From Rhodospirillaceae bacterium (GTDB lineage: Bacteria > Pseudomonadota > Alphaproteobacteria > Rhodospirillales > UBA2165), in NCBI GenBank assembly GCA_002723345.1, contig PBNV01000004.1, positions 21,423 through 85,422 on the forward strand: a stretch of DNA of 64,000 nucleotides, given 5' to 3'. The translations under genes were made by a program, and so were the position numbers. The notes beneath the pieces are model-generated. The model saw only the letters and a program-made list of their open reading frames with translations. It was not told the origin of the DNA and did no database searches. Below, in pieces: positions 53,923-64,000 of this stretch; within the stretch, counting starts at the first letter, position 1, and each line of letters starts with the position of its first letter.

Positions 53923-54975
53923 CTATAACCTTCCAGCTAATTCTGGTGCATTAGGAGCATAGCGGAACGCTCGGAATATCCAGTTGGTAGTCCCAAATGC
54001 CGGATGGGCTGACAAATAGGGGTTCACATATTCCCATACAATTTCGCCCTCTGGTGTCACCTCGAAAAGGCATCCTCTGTTGCCTTCGCAAATCAGAGTA
54101 TTACCGTTCCAAAGCCTTTGCGCCCCTGAGATATTTGCAGAAAAAAAACTGGTAACCGGATCCGCCTTAAATTCCCAAACGGTCTCTTTTGTTTCAAAGT
54201 TAATTTCTCGGACGGTAGAGAACATATTCACATCCTGCCCATGAAATCCGTTAGCAAACACCAATACATTTCCATTTGGAAGCATATGACAATCGTGTTG
54301 ATGACCAAGGCTAAGGTCCTGATATTCCCATGTAATCTCGCGGGTTTTCTTATCAATCACTATCAATAAGTTAAGCACGCGGAAGCTCACCATGATGTCA
54401 CCGTTGGGCATTGGGGAACACGTGTTTGCATGGGCAAACTCAGCGCGCGGGCATAGCGGACAGATGGGATATTTTTCGATTTCCATCTCCCGTGTACCCC
54501 ATTGCCAGACCACCTCGCCATCCGAAGTGATCTCTTTAATTACGTCACCATAAATAACGCCGTTTTTCTCGGTCCCGGGAAGCCCACCCCGCACCCGGGT
54601 CGCCAAGGCATCGTCAAACGGGTCCCAGGCAATATATATGCTGTTGCCGTTAGAGAGCCGACGACCATCATGGTGGTGATATTGGTCATGGTGTTCCCAC
54701 ATCAGATTGCCGTCCCAGTCATATTCACGCAAGTAGCCAGCCTTCCCGGCATATAGCGGCGGCCCGTCTTCGGACCCCTCGTTAACAAGTAAGTTACCGC
54801 TCTCCGTCAACTGGCAGCGATTAATACCGCCCATTCCTAATTGCCATTGGTTGACCACATGGCCATCATTGTTGATTAGGTAAGCTTTGTCATGGCGCAC
54901 TGGTGCAAATAAGGTATAGCCCTCTGTTGCCCGCGCCCTGTCATGCGTGTTTACGCCGCCGTCTTGGAACTTCAT
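53923..54975 (-). CDS. Arylsulfotransferase (ASST)-like beta-propeller protein
   Basis: A 350-residue propeller with repeated blades of the form H-x-x-L/M-P/S-N-G-N/D: HHHDGRRLSNGNSIYIAWD, HANTCSPMPNGDIMVSFR and GHQHDCHMLPNGNVLVFANG. This is the pattern of the ASST family (PF14269/PF05935). True bacterial ASSTs are secreted with a conserved His nucleophile; here no signal peptide is seen, so a cytosolic place is likely. The sulfotransferase activity is therefore unproven. The two Cys in PICPLCPRAEF may be a metal or redox site. Confidence 0.75.
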   Translation of the reverse strand: MKFQDGGVNTHDRARATEGYTLFAPVRHDKAYLINNDGHVVNQWQLGMGGINRCQLTESGNLLVNEGSEDGPPLYAGKAGYLREYDWDGNLMWEHHDQYHHHDGRRLSNGNSIYIAWDPFDDALATRVRGGLPGTEKNGVIYGDVIKEITSDGEVVWQWGTREMEIEKYPICPLCPRAEFAHANTCSPMPNGDIMVSFRVLNLLIVIDKKTREITWEYQDLSLGHQHDCHMLPNGNVLVFANGFHGQDVNMFSTVREINFETKETVWEFKADPVTSFFSANISGAQRLWNGNTLICEGNRGCLFEVTPEGEIVWEYVNPYLSAHPAFGTTNWIFRAFRYAPNAPELAGRL

Positions 54976-55182
54976 GGGGTTCTCTCTCGACCGTTGTCAC
55001 TGAGACACAACAGTAAAGGGTCAGTTTGTAGCAAGAAAGTGCAAAAGTCCGGCTGCCATCGAACTGCTTCAGAGAACCATATTCTGCAGTCTGACGACCG
55101 GTGCGCGCAGAACCAATACTGACGGTAAGGTCAATTTGCCGCGGGCGCTCTCACGTAAATAACCTATCAGCACGTGAGCGGC

Positions 55183-57207
55183 TTAGTGATCCAGGAAACT
55201 CCTCAGTTTTCGGGAACGGCTGGGATGCTTCAGTTTTCTCAGAGCCTTAGCCTCAATTTGGCGGATCCGCTCCCGAGTGACTGAGAATTGTTGGCCAACC
55301 TCTTCCAGGGTGTGATCAGTGTTCATTCCGATGCCAAACCGCATGCGGAGTACGCGCTCTTCCCGAGCCGTTAGACTGGCTAACACCCTCGTTGTGGTCT
55401 CTCGGAGGTTTCCCTGAATGGCTGCGTCCAATGGCTGGATCGCATTCTTGTCCTCAATGAAATCGCCAAGATGAGAGTCCTCCTCGTCCCCAATTGGAGT
55501 TTCAAGGCTGATGGGCTCCTTGGCTATCTTGAGAACCTTCCGCACTTTGTCAACGGGCATGGCCAGTTTTACGGCCAACTCGTCGGGTGTCGGTTCCCGA
55601 CCAATCTCGTGCAGCATTTGGCGCGAGGTCCGAACCAGCTTGTTGATGGTTTCGATCATATGAACAGGTATCCGGATGGTGCGGGCCTGGTCCGCGATTG
55701 ACCTAGTAATGGCTTGCCTGATCCACCAAGTAGCATACGTCGAGAATTTATAGCCACGCCGATATTCGAATTTATCCACTGCCTTCATGAGACCAATATT
55801 CCCCTCCTGAATGAGATCCAGGAATTGAAGGCCTCGATTAGTGTATTTTTTGGCTATTGAAATTACTAGCCGGAGGTTAGCTTCTATCATTTCCTTTTTA
55901 GCTTTAGCGGACTCCCTTTCGCCTTTTTGCACGGTAGCGACAATACGACGGAATTCCGAAATGGGGAGGCTTACTTCATTAGCAATCTCTGCGATTTCAA
56001 CACGGATGTCTTTGATCTCATCCCGGTTCTTCTTAGTAAAATCTTTCCAACCCTTGCCGGTTAATCGGGACACTCGACTGAGCCAATTAGGATCCAACTC
56101 ATTACCGTAATATTGCTCAAGGAAGTCAGCCCGTTTTACTTTGCCGGAAACGGCCATTCGCAAAAGCCGACCCTCCAGCCCGATGAGTTTACGGTTAAGG
56201 TCATACATATGTCCCACCAGATAATCGATCCGGTTGTTGTTCAGATGGATTCCATCCATCAGCTCAACCAGTTCATGACGCAGCTTCGCAATACGTTTTT
56301 CTGTGGCGGGCGATACTTTTTCACCTCCTCCAATGGCTAACAAGCGCTTGGTATGCGCCCGGTTAACCTTGGCATAAGTCTTTTTGATAGCGTCAAACTT
56401 GCTGAGGATGTCTGGCAGGAGCGCCTGCTCCATGACCGCGAGGGAAACTGTGTTTTCATCATCATCCTCGCTATCCTCCTCATCGTCATTAGCGGACCCG
56501 TCCTCTTCCCCGCCGTCGCCATCAGAAGATACTTTTTCCTCCGCTTTTTTCTCCTCAGGCTTGGCTTCCTGGTCTTTGAATGCCACTGCCTGTGGACCCG
56601 GGATCGGCAACCCGTCCGCGCCGATGCCTCCAGCGGTAGCGTCCTCTCGAGGGCCGGAATAGGTGGCGTCCAGATCAATAATATCTCGGAGTAACATTAG
56701 CTCTTCATCTAGTGCATCTCGCCATTGAAGAAGGGCACGGATGGTCATAGGGCTGTCGACGATCCCCCCGATCATCATCTCCCGACCAGCCTCGATACGT
56801 TTCGCAATAGCGATTTCGCCCTCTCGTGAGAGCAGTTCAACACTACCCATCTCGCGGAGGTACATACGCACTGGGTCATCGCTCCGGCCTATTTCGTTTT
56901 CGTCAACATTGCCTCTGGAGGATTCGTGTTCCTTTTCAGGTTTTTCTTCCTCACTATCATCATTGTCTTCATTTTCGACGACATTAATGCCGGCTTCTGA
57001 CAACATAGACATGGTGTCCTCTATCTGCTCCGAAGACACCTGGTCGGGCGGTAGCGCCGCATTGAGCTGATCATATGTGACGAAGCCACGCTCTTTGCCC
57101 TGCGCCATCATTTTTTTGACCTCGGCGTTCACCTTATCCAGCAGAGGGCTGTCGCCCTGTTCCGTCTGGGATTCTTTTTTCTCGGCTATCGCAGTTTTGG
57201 TGGCCAT
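55183..57207 (-). CDS. rpoD: RNA polymerase primary sigma factor RpoD (sigma-70)
   Basis: A 674-residue sigma factor. Region 1.1 lies in the first ~90 residues, region 1.2 is [34 protein letters not shown], and there is an acidic non-conserved insert ([19 protein letters not shown]). Regions 2.1-2.4 are [64 protein letters not shown]; region 3 and region 4 with the [27 protein letters not shown] follow. It directs housekeeping transcription. It lies about 130 bases downstream of dnaG, on the same strand, as in many alphaproteobacteria. Confidence 0.98.
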   Translation of the reverse strand: MATKTAIAEKKESQTEQGDSPLLDKVNAEVKKMMAQGKERGFVTYDQLNAALPPDQVSSEQIEDTMSMLSEAGINVVENEDNDDSEEEKPEKEHESSRGNVDENEIGRSDDPVRMYLREMGSVELLSREGEIAIAKRIEAGREMMIGGIVDSPMTIRALLQWRDALDEELMLLRDIIDLDATYSGPREDATAGGIGADGLPIPGPQAVAFKDQEAKPEEKKAEEKVSSDGDGGEEDGSANDDEEDSEDDDENTVSLAVMEQALLPDILSKFDAIKKTYAKVNRAHTKRLLAIGGGEKVSPATEKRIAKLRHELVELMDGIHLNNNRIDYLVGHMYDLNRKLIGLEGRLLRMAVSGKVKRADFLEQYYGNELDPNWLSRVSRLTGKGWKDFTKKNRDEIKDIRVEIAEIANEVSLPISEFRRIVATVQKGERESAKAKKEMIEANLRLVISIAKKYTNRGLQFLDLIQEGNIGLMKAVDKFEYRRGYKFSTYATWWIRQAITRSIADQARTIRIPVHMIETINKLVRTSRQMLHEIGREPTPDELAVKLAMPVDKVRKVLKIAKEPISLETPIGDEEDSHLGDFIEDKNAIQPLDAAIQGNLRETTTRVLASLTAREERVLRMRFGIGMNTDHTLEEVGQQFSVTRERIRQIEAKALRKLKHPSRSRKLRSFLDH

Positions 57208-57337
57208 CTCTCACCCCGTTAACAGTTCAAGTTCTTCACATCCTAAGAAGAGTAATTTCTTTCTCCCCGATCAACCACGCTGGGATTGACTGGCAAACTC
57301 AACCTGGCTGAACTTGTCAACGAACAATAGAACCCAA

Positions 57338-59233
57338 TCATACGCCTTGGTCAGAATGCATTGTCGTAACGTCCCGGCCCCTGCCGCCCCTTGAGCGCTG
57401 GTTACCTAAAGACGATTCTACATTCTCAATTTCTGCAGCGGACTGTTTGAGAACTTTTAGTAATTCAAAATCTTCGCGAGTCAGGTTTTGCTTCAAACGC
57501 TCTTCTGTTGCTCGAATTTCTTCCAGCAACTGATCTCTCTTAAAAATCCTAAATTGCTGTCCCCAGCCAATTCTAGCAGCTTCCAAATGTTCGTCTGACC
57601 GGGCAAAACTGGCGTGGTTTACAACCTGTCGGCCCAAATGGCCGCTCACAAGGGCCGAAAACCCGGCTTTATTAAGGTGGTCTACCAGAGCTAGAGAATC
57701 AAGTGCCTTTTCCTCAAATTCTGAAGACGCCAGGGTCTTTAGTACTTCCTGACGTAAATTGTCAAGTTCAGGATCATAAAACGATATACTGCCGAGCTGT
57801 TCACCTACGTCATCGAAAAGCGCTGGATGATTTATCAGCGTCAATATTAGAATTGCTTCGCTCAAATAGCAGCGATCAATCTGGGTGGCAGCACCCGATC
57901 TTTCGGCAAGCTGATGCGCGTCTCGCGCCCGCCCAGTTGCTCGACCTGCTCCACCGGACCGGTTTTGACGGAGCTGCTTCCAAAGGCGATCCTTGAAGTC
58001 GCTCAAATAATGCCGCTGGACTGTTTTGTCTTGGATCTGCAACGCACGCTCCCGAAGGCGGCTCTCCAGCCAGGCCCGTTCCTCGGGCGTTTCCAGTTTA
58101 TGGCCACTAGTCTCCAGACGCCATACCATTTCAGAGAGGGAGGCTGCGCTATCGAGATGCTCTTGGATGGCGACTGGCCCGTGCGCTTTGATCAAGCTGT
58201 CCGGATCTTCCCCTTCTGGCAAAATGGCAAAGCGCAGACTGTGGCTTACCTTCAGGTGGGGAAGTGCCCGCTCCGCCGCTCGCGCGGCCGCTCGCTGGCC
58301 GGCTGCGTCTCCGTCAAAACACAAATGAGGTTCTCGGGTGATACGCCAGAGCAGTTGGATTTGATCCTCTGTAAGTGCCGTACCCAGCGGCGCCACCGCG
58401 GTATCAAAGCCGGCCTGGTGAAGGGAAATCACATCTGTGTATCCCTCAGCCACAATCAGCTGCTGTTTTTTGCGCGCGGGCGCCAATGCCTGGGCAATAC
58501 CATAGAGTGTCCGACCTTTATAAAACAAAGGCGTTTCAGGTGAATTCAGATATTTCGGCTCACCATTCTCTAAGATACGTCCCCCAAAAGCGATCACGCG
58601 GCTTTTATGATCCATGATAGGAAACATGACGCGCCCCCGAAACCGATCATAGGGACTGCGGCTTCTGTCATCAGGCTGGATTAGGAGACCGGCCTCGATC
58701 ATCAATTGCTCCGCAACGCCCGCTCGCGTTAAATCTCCCCTCAGGCCGCTCCGTTTTTCCGGAGCATAGCCGAGACGAAAAGTCCTGATGGCGTCTTCCG
58801 TAACGCCGCGGTCTTGCAGGTAGCTTAACGCCGGTAGGCCCTCAGGCAGGCGCAACTGCTTTTCATAATAGACACAGGCTCTCTCAAGCACTTCATAATG
58901 TGTTGCGGCGCGTTTTGCGCGTTCCCGTTCTTCCGGCGTATCAACAGGCATCTCCATGCCAGCCTCACTAGCGAGGCGCTCAACAGCTTCCGGAAAGGAG
59001 AGGTTTTCAACCTTCATGACAAAATCAAAAACGCTGCCGTGCTCTCCACAGCCAAAGCAGTGATAAAAACCTTTGTCTTCGTTAACGGTAAAAGAAGGCG
59101 TTTTCTCATTGTGAAACGGGCAGAGCCCCAGATACTCCCGGCCTTTTTTCTGCAGACGCACGCGCCGGCCAATGACCGATACCAAACCGGACCGGTCCCT
59201 AACTTCATCTAAAAATTGGGGTGAAAATGCCAT
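57338..59233 (-). CDS. dnaG: DNA primase DnaG
   Basis: About 631 residues from the ATG at 59233; a longer start upstream is possible. The zinc-finger domain has GLCPFHNEKTPSFTVNEDKGFYHCFGCGEHG (CxxH and CxxC ligands), followed by the RNA polymerase core with GRVMFPIMDHKSRVIAFGGR and the TOPRIM motif QQLIVAEGYTDVISLHQAGFD, and LCFDGDAAGQRAAARAA. The C-terminal DnaB-binding part is present, with RQVVNHASFARSDEHLEAAR. It makes RNA primers for replication. Confidence 0.97.
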   Translation of the reverse strand: MAFSPQFLDEVRDRSGLVSVIGRRVRLQKKGREYLGLCPFHNEKTPSFTVNEDKGFYHCFGCGEHGSVFDFVMKVENLSFPEAVERLASEAGMEMPVDTPEERERAKRAATHYEVLERACVYYEKQLRLPEGLPALSYLQDRGVTEDAIRTFRLGYAPEKRSGLRGDLTRAGVAEQLMIEAGLLIQPDDRSRSPYDRFRGRVMFPIMDHKSRVIAFGGRILENGEPKYLNSPETPLFYKGRTLYGIAQALAPARKKQQLIVAEGYTDVISLHQAGFDTAVAPLGTALTEDQIQLLWRITREPHLCFDGDAAGQRAAARAAERALPHLKVSHSLRFAILPEGEDPDSLIKAHGPVAIQEHLDSAASLSEMVWRLETSGHKLETPEERAWLESRLRERALQIQDKTVQRHYLSDFKDRLWKQLRQNRSGGAGRATGRARDAHQLAERSGAATQIDRCYLSEAILILTLINHPALFDDVGEQLGSISFYDPELDNLRQEVLKTLASSEFEEKALDSLALVDHLNKAGFSALVSGHLGRQVVNHASFARSDEHLEAARIGWGQQFRIFKRDQLLEEIRATEERLKQNLTREDFELLKVLKQSAAEIENVESSLGNQRSRGGRGRDVTTMHSDQGV

Positions 59234-59613
59234 TGTTGTCCGTTTAATGTCTTCCGTCTCGCGGACTGACTCCATTTTTCTAGATTATAGTAAGGCACAC
59301 CAAGCTTGTATGGCGTAATCTCGCGTTATCCCCGTGTTCCTTGTTATCCACAGGGCGGCTAACATCCATTGCCTACACCTCATGCCGTAAAAGGGGCCCA
59401 AAATGGATTTCTCAACAACTCAAACAGCCAAGTGCGTCCGCGCCTTACTTTTTTTGTGCCGTTCGGCTCCTCTGCTACGATAGCAGAGGTGGGACCGAGG
59501 CCCTTTACTTCTCGAGGTACACGACCTTTTTCGCTTGGCTTGGCAACTCAAACTTTAAATCCAAAAGTTGATTGGATCTATTGAAAGGGACGTTGGGCCA
59601 CTCAGATTACCGG
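59234..59613. other. Gene-free gap between yqeY and dnaG with a perfect hairpin
   Basis: About 380 bases. It probably holds the dnaG-rpoD promoter. A perfect 9-bp inverted repeat, CCTCTGCTA / TAGCAGAGG with a 3-base loop (59469-59489), is the main feature. It is not followed by a T-run on either strand. No coding frame is convincing. Confidence 0.55.
59469..59489. repeat. Perfect inverted repeat, unexplained
   Basis: CCTCTGCTA CGA TAGCAGAGG: 9-bp perfect stem with a CGA loop, between yqeY and dnaG. It lacks the T-run of a terminator. It could be a protein-binding palindrome or part of a 5' leader. I did not see a second copy in the window. Confidence 0.6.
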
Positions 59614-60072
59614 TTATCCCAACCGCGCCTTCACCAGCGCGCTGGCTTTGCCAAAGTCCATTTGGCCGGCAAATTTACCCCTCAACATCCCCATGACATT
59701 ACCCATGTCCTTTATGCTAGAAGCACCTGTTTCCGCGATAACTTGCTCGACGACCTCTGCCAGCTCTTTATCGTCCATTTGGTCAGGCAAGAAGCGCTGA
59801 ATAATGTCAATCTCCTCGGCCTCCCCATCCGCCAATTCCTGGCGTCCACCCTTGAGATAAGCCTCGATGCTATCCCGGCGCTGCTTGATCATGGACTGGA
59901 GAAGCTGAAGGATTTGATCGTCACTTATACCCCCATCATCAGCATCTTCAGTGCGGTTGGCGATATCCCGGTCTTTAAGGGCGGCAAGAATAAGCCGAAG
60001 GGTTGAGACTGCGCGGCTTTGCTGGGCTTTCATGGCCTCTTTAAGGGCATCGTTCAATTGCTGACGCAACAT
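59614..60072 (-). CDS. GatB/YqeY domain protein
   Basis: A 152-residue protein of the YqeY family: LNDALKEAMKAQQSRAVSTLRLILAALKDRDIANR, SDDQILQLLQSMIKQRRDSIEAYLKGGRQELADGEAEEIDIIQRFLPDQMDDKEL, then the tail KDMGNVMGMLRGKFAGQMDFGKASALVKARL. It resembles the tail domain of the amidotransferase GatB, which may bind tRNA, but the role is unknown. It stands upstream of dnaG and rpoD on the same strand, as is common. Confidence 0.93.
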   Translation of the reverse strand: MLRQQLNDALKEAMKAQQSRAVSTLRLILAALKDRDIANRTEDADDGGISDDQILQLLQSMIKQRRDSIEAYLKGGRQELADGEAEEIDIIQRFLPDQMDDKELAEVVEQVIAETGASSIKDMGNVMGMLRGKFAGQMDFGKASALVKARLG

Positions 60073-60242
60073 ATGTCGGGCCTCTTTGATTGAACCAAAC
60101 CGACAATGGATATCTGCTTTTTACTAGAAGCTAACCTTCCACTACCGGAAGCCTCGGAGGCTACCTCTGAAAGCCTTAAGGAGTCAAATGGTTGCTCTTT
60201 TCTAAGTCGTTGTATTTAAATGATTTTTATTCTTTTTTTTTC

Positions 60243-60271
60243 TTGACCCTGTGACGGGTTGGCGGTAAGAG
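60243..60271 (+). promoter_or_regulatory. Possible sigma-70-type promoter upstream of carA
   Basis: TTGACC at 60243-60248, a 17-base spacer, then TAAGAG, about 100 bases before the carA ATG. The -35 is good, the -10 is weak, so this is only a candidate. The short inverted repeat ACCC/GGGT lies in the spacer. Confidence 0.3.
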
Positions 60272-60374
60272 ATGCTTCCAGCCTTGTGGTCCGCTACCGA
60301 TTCGTTTTTGTGTTGTGAACTATCAATTATCCGGCCGCTGGGTAGGCCACAAAAAAAGATGGGTCTGCATCCTC

Positions 60375-61574
60375 ATGCCGGAAACTTCCGATCAAAATAT
60401 GCTCGGCTCTCAACAGCTCGAGGATTGTAATGCGGCATTGGTGCTGGATGACGGCACGGTTTTTTGGGGCCGGGGTGGCGGCGCTTCGGGTTTACCCGCA
60501 AATGACACAACAGGCGAGGTTTGTTTCAACACTGCACTCACTGGTTATCAGGAAATTCTCACCGATCCATCTTATGCAGGACAGATTATCAACTTTACTT
60601 TCCCCCATATTGGAAATGTCGGAACCAACGGGGAGGATATCGAAACACTCAAGCCCGCCGTCAAAGGCTGCATACTCGGCGCTGACATTACCGATCCTGC
60701 CAACTGGCGCGCAGCAAAAAACCTGAATACCTGGCTTGCGGGACATGGCATAGCGGCAGTCACCGGCGTGGATACCCGCCGATTAACCCGGCACATCCGG
60801 GATAAAGGATTTGCCAACGGTGTCATCGTTAACCCTGGTGCAGGCACAATTGATCTGTCTACAGCTGTCAAACATGCGCAAGCCTGGCCGACCCTGGAAG
60901 GCCTCGATCTCGCCAAGGAGGTCACTTGCGCGGACAGCTATTTATGGACGGAATCTGCTTGGGCAATAGGAGAAGGCTACAGCACCCTCACTGAACCCAG
61001 GCATCACGTGGTCGCGATGGATTTCGGGGCCAAGCGTAATATCCTGCGAAGTCTGGCAGCACTCGGATGTAAAGTGACCGTTGCGCCCGCATCAACCAGC
61101 GCAGATGATATTTTGGGGCTCAACCCAGACGGAATTTTTCTGTCAAACGGACCGGGCGATCCAATGGCCACGGGCGTCTACGCCGTGCCCACCATCAAGG
61201 CCTTGGTGGAAAGTGGCAAACCAGTCTTTGGCATTTGCTTGGGCCACCAGATGCTGGCGTTGGCTCTCGGGGCCACCACTTTGAAAATGCACCATGGCCA
61301 TCGGGGGGCCAATCACCCGGTAAAAAATTTGGACACGGGCAAGGTCGAAATCACCAGCCAGAACCATGGTTTTGTTGTGGAGCGTAACAGCCTGCCTGCC
61401 GGCGTAGTAGAGACCCATACGTCACTGTTTGATAACACGGTCGAAGGCATTCGCCTCGACGGCAAGCCAGTCTTTTCCGTTCAACACCACCCAGAAGCCT
61501 CGCCCGGCCCCCAGGATAGCCAGTATCTATTCGATCAGTTTGTAGCTCTGATGGATGAGGATGGGATAGGATGA
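60375..61574 (+). CDS. carA: Carbamoyl-phosphate synthase small subunit
   Basis: About 399 residues from the ATG at 60375; a GTG at 60315 would extend it but the added residues look unrelated, and no clear ribosome site decides it. The N-terminal domain has GEVCFNTALTGYQEILTDPSYAGQIINFTFPHIGNVGTN. The glutamine amidotransferase domain has the nucleophile Cys in PVFGICLGHQMLALALGA and the His-Glu pair in FSVQHHPEASPGP. It releases ammonia from glutamine for CarB. carB follows about 50 bases on, so both form an operon. Confidence 0.95.
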   Translation: MPETSDQNMLGSQQLEDCNAALVLDDGTVFWGRGGGASGLPANDTTGEVCFNTALTGYQEILTDPSYAGQIINFTFPHIGNVGTNGEDIETLKPAVKGCILGADITDPANWRAAKNLNTWLAGHGIAAVTGVDTRRLTRHIRDKGFANGVIVNPGAGTIDLSTAVKHAQAWPTLEGLDLAKEVTCADSYLWTESAWAIGEGYSTLTEPRHHVVAMDFGAKRNILRSLAALGCKVTVAPASTSADDILGLNPDGIFLSNGPGDPMATGVYAVPTIKALVESGKPVFGICLGHQMLALALGATTLKMHHGHRGANHPVKNLDTGKVEITSQNHGFVVERNSLPAGVVETHTSLFDNTVEGIRLDGKPVFSVQHHPEASPGPQDSQYLFDQFVALMDEDGIG

Positions 61575-61625
61575 TCAGACCGCAGGTAGTATTCCGCTCG
61601 CTAGATATGTCGGGAGACCAGCGCA

Positions 61626-64000
61626 ATGCCTAAACGCTTCGACATCGAGGCTATTATGATTATTGGTGCGGGTCCGATTGTCATCGGTCAAGCCTGTGAA
61701 TTTGACTACTCGGGGGCTCAGGCGTGTAAGGCACTCCGCGAGGAGGGCTACCGGGTCATCTTAGTGAACTCCAATCCCGCAACCATCATGACGGACCCGG
61801 AAATGGCCGACGCAACTTATGTTGAGCCCATACTGCCAGAGTTTCTCGAGCGCATCATCGAGAAGGAAAAACCGGATGCGCTCTTGCCAACGATGGGTGG
61901 CCAAACGGGTTTGAATGCGGCTTTAAACCTGTTCCACTCTGGAGTTCTCGAGAAACACGGCGTTGAGCTAATTGGTGCCCGTGCGGAGTCAATCGAAAAA
62001 GCTGAGGATCGGCTTAAGTTTCGGAAATCCATGGATAAGATAGGTCTGGAGAGCCCTAAGAGCTGGTTGGTGTCGTCCATTGAAGATGCGCGGGAAGCCA
62101 TGACAGCTATTGGCCTTCCCATGATTATAAGGCCGTCTTTTACGCTCGGTGGTGCCGGCGGCGGCGTAGCATACAACACGGAAGAGTATGAGCAAATCGT
62201 TATGGGTGGCTTGGCGGCCTCGCCTGTAGGCGAAGTGCTGGTGGAAGAGTCGGTCCTGGGCTGGAAAGAATATGAGATGGAGGTAGTGCGAGACCAAGCT
62301 GACAACTGCATCATCGTGTGTTCGATCGAAAACGTTGATCCCATGGGCATTCATACGGGCGATTCTATTACCGTGGCACCTGCATTGACTCTCACGGACA
62401 AAGAATACCAAATCATGCGCAATGCATCTATCTCGGTGCTTCGGGAGATCGGTGTTGATACCGGCGGCTCAAACGTCCAGTTTGCGGTCAATCCAGAGAA
62501 CGGACGTCTAATCATCATCGAGATGAACCCTCGAGTGTCGCGGTCGTCAGCTCTGGCCTCAAAAGCAACTGGGTTTCCCATCGCCAAGATCGCTGCAAAG
62601 CTAGCAGTGGGCTATACACTAGACGAGTTAGATAACGACATTACCGGTGTCACACCCGCATCATTTGAACCCACCATCGACTATGTGGTCACCAAAATCC
62701 CTCGCTTTACTTTCGAAAAATTTCCCCAGGCGGAAGCCCTCTTAACCACGTCGATGAAATCTGTTGGCGAGGCCATGGCTATCGGCCGGAACTTTGCTGA
62801 GAGCTTGCAAAAAGGCCTGCGTTCCATGGAAACCGGGCTTACCGGACTAAATGAAGTGGATATCGAAGGCGCGCCCGAACGAAACGCCATACAGTCCACG
62901 CTCTCCCAACATGTGCCATACCGTATCCTCTACGTTGCGCAGGCCTTCCGCCATGGCTTAGATCTGGAGGAAGTGCGAAACGCAAGCAAATTCGACCCGT
63001 GGTTCCTAGAACAAATCAAAGCTTTGGTAGATGCTGAAAATACCGTCCGGGAGAATGGCCTGCCTGATGATGCGCCTTCATTGTTAAAGCTGAAAAAACA
63101 GGGTTTCTCCGACGCGCGCCTTGCAGAACTCACAGGCTCTACAGCTGCAGTTGTTGCAGCAAAACGGCGTGCGGTCTCCGTCACTCCGAGCTTTAAGCGG
63201 GTGGATACCTGCGCCTCCGAGTTTCCCAGTCAAACAACTTACATGTATTCGGCCTACACTGGTGACGGCGTCAACCCGCCGGAAACCGAGGTCAACCCGT
63301 CGAAGGCCGAAAAAGTCGTGATTTTAGGGGGCGGACCAAACCGGATAGGTCAAGGTATTGAATTCGATTACTGCTGCGTCCATGCGGCCTACGCGATGCG
63401 CGAAGCGGGCTATGAGTCAATCATGGTCAACTGCAACCCAGAGACTGTCTCGACCGACTATGACACCTCTGACCGGCTATATTTCGAGCCGCTGACAGAC
63501 GAAGATGTAGTCGAGCTCATTCGGGCCGAACAGGCAGCGGGTAAATTGCGCGGGGTCATCGTCCAATTCGGCGGCCAAACTCCCTTGAAACTATCACAAG
63601 CGCTGGAGGATGCAGGCATTCCCATTCTGGGCACTTCGCCTGACGCTATTGACCTTGCCGAAGACAGAGAACGCTTCCAGAGCCTTTTGGAAGATTTAAA
63701 CTTGCGCCAACCACCCAACGGCACGGCAACCTCCGCTGAGCAGGCGGAAAAGATCGCAACACACATTGGCTACCCGGTGGTCATTCGGCCATCTTACGTG
63801 CTGGGCGGGCGGGCCATGGAGATTGTCCACGACGTCAACAGTCTGCGTCGGTACATGAAAACTGCTGTAGTGGTCTCGGGAAACTCACCAGTTCTCATCG
63901 ACTGGTACCTGAGAGATGCCATAGAGGTCGACGTGGATGCGATTTGCGACGGAGAAGATGTCTTTGTCGCTGGAGTTATGGAACATATTGAAGAGGCCGG
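61626..64000 (+). CDS. carB: Carbamoyl-phosphate synthase large subunit (3' end outside window)
   Basis: The frame opens at ATG 61626 and runs past the window end, giving about 791 of the ~1080 residues expected. The first ATP-grasp half has [64 protein letters not shown] and [19 protein letters not shown]. The allosteric/oligomer part and the start of the second half ([57 protein letters not shown]) are present. It makes carbamoyl phosphate for arginine and pyrimidines. Confidence 0.97.
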   Translation, partial: MPKRFDIEAIMIIGAGPIVIGQACEFDYSGAQACKALREEGYRVILVNSNPATIMTDPEMADATYVEPILPEFLERIIEKEKPDALLPTMGGQTGLNAALNLFHSGVLEKHGVELIGARAESIEKAEDRLKFRKSMDKIGLESPKSWLVSSIEDAREAMTAIGLPMIIRPSFTLGGAGGGVAYNTEEYEQIVMGGLAASPVGEVLVEESVLGWKEYEMEVVRDQADNCIIVCSIENVDPMGIHTGDSITVAPALTLTDKEYQIMRNASISVLREIGVDTGGSNVQFAVNPENGRLIIIEMNPRVSRSSALASKATGFPIAKIAAKLAVGYTLDELDNDITGVTPASFEPTIDYVVTKIPRFTFEKFPQAEALLTTSMKSVGEAMAIGRNFAESLQKGLRSMETGLTGLNEVDIEGAPERNAIQSTLSQHVPYRILYVAQAFRHGLDLEEVRNASKFDPWFLEQIKALVDAENTVRENGLPDDAPSLLKLKKQGFSDARLAELTGSTAAVVAAKRRAVSVTPSFKRVDTCASEFPSQTTYMYSAYTGDGVNPPETEVNPSKAEKVVILGGGPNRIGQGIEFDYCCVHAAYAMREAGYESIMVNCNPETVSTDYDTSDRLYFEPLTDEDVVELIRAEQAAGKLRGVIVQFGGQTPLKLSQALEDAGIPILGTSPDAIDLAEDRERFQSLLEDLNLRQPPNGTATSAEQAEKIATHIGYPVVIRPSYVLGGRAMEIVHDVNSLRRYMKTAVVVSGNSPVLIDWYLRDAIEVDVDAICDGEDVFVAGVMEHIEEA

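Overview
The window is a stretch of bacterial chromosome with a core-genome character, most likely from a free-living aerobic alphaproteobacterium. The pointers are MmcB, the dnaG-rpoD block followed by GatB/YqeY and carAB, a plant-type glutamate-cysteine ligase, an ArsR/methyltransferase fusion ahead of metF-metH, and a RHH_4-type small regulator. GC content looks moderate (roughly low 50s by eye). I see no phage, insertion sequence, CRISPR array or rRNA. There is one tRNA with a CAU anticodon. The genus cannot be named from this sequence. Layout: 1-4260 holds the end of an AsmA-like gene, a RHH regulator, a shortened TfoX-like protein, CobD/CbiB (cobalamin), a SCO copper chaperone, a YcgN-like cysteine-cluster protein and a YgjP-like metallopeptidase. 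4601-9771 is a minus-strand run of GMC oxidoreductase, iron-type alcohol dehydrogenase and an orphan molybdopterin subunit. 9902-15964 has mmcB, yjbQ, a TPR/O-GlcNAc-transferase-like protein, a VOC protein, ChaC, an SMP-30 protein and an unknown protein. 16052-16531 is the most unusual locus: a peroxiredoxin-like gene read through an in-frame UGA, with a hairpin after it that fits a bacterial SECIS, hence a probable selenoprotein. It is followed by a strong terminator and, upstream, an hsp20 gene with a ROSE-like leader. 17657-25364 carries two EamA transporters, a 57-residue small protein, an aldo/keto reductase, a glutathionyl-hydroquinone-reductase-like GST, DUF1330, phhB, a thiolase and a hydroxyacid dehydrogenase. 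25574-33137 has a ferredoxin-NADP reductase, prmA, uvrD, an HtrA-like protein that has lost its catalytic His and Asp, and a ClC channel. 33241-38823 is the methionine/C1 operon (ArsR-methyltransferase, metF, metH). 39200-44006 has mlaA-mlaC, ettA and a PiT phosphate transporter. 44458-49046 looks like an aromatic CoA-thioester catabolic island: a two-domain monooxygenase/OYE enzyme, a Rid protein without the usual Arg, an SMP-30 lactonase and an arylformamidase-like hydrolase. After the tRNA come an orphan phnM, gshA, rsmE, a chorismate mutase, an ASST-like protein, rpoD, dnaG, yqeY, carA and carB (cut by the window end). How they fit together: CobD supplies the cobalamin that MetH needs, and MetF supplies its methyl-THF. 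Redox defence is well represented (selenoprotein, GshA, GST, ChaC, SCO, Hsp20). Several orphan subunits (CoxL-type, PhnM) sit away from their usual partners and may have non-standard roles.
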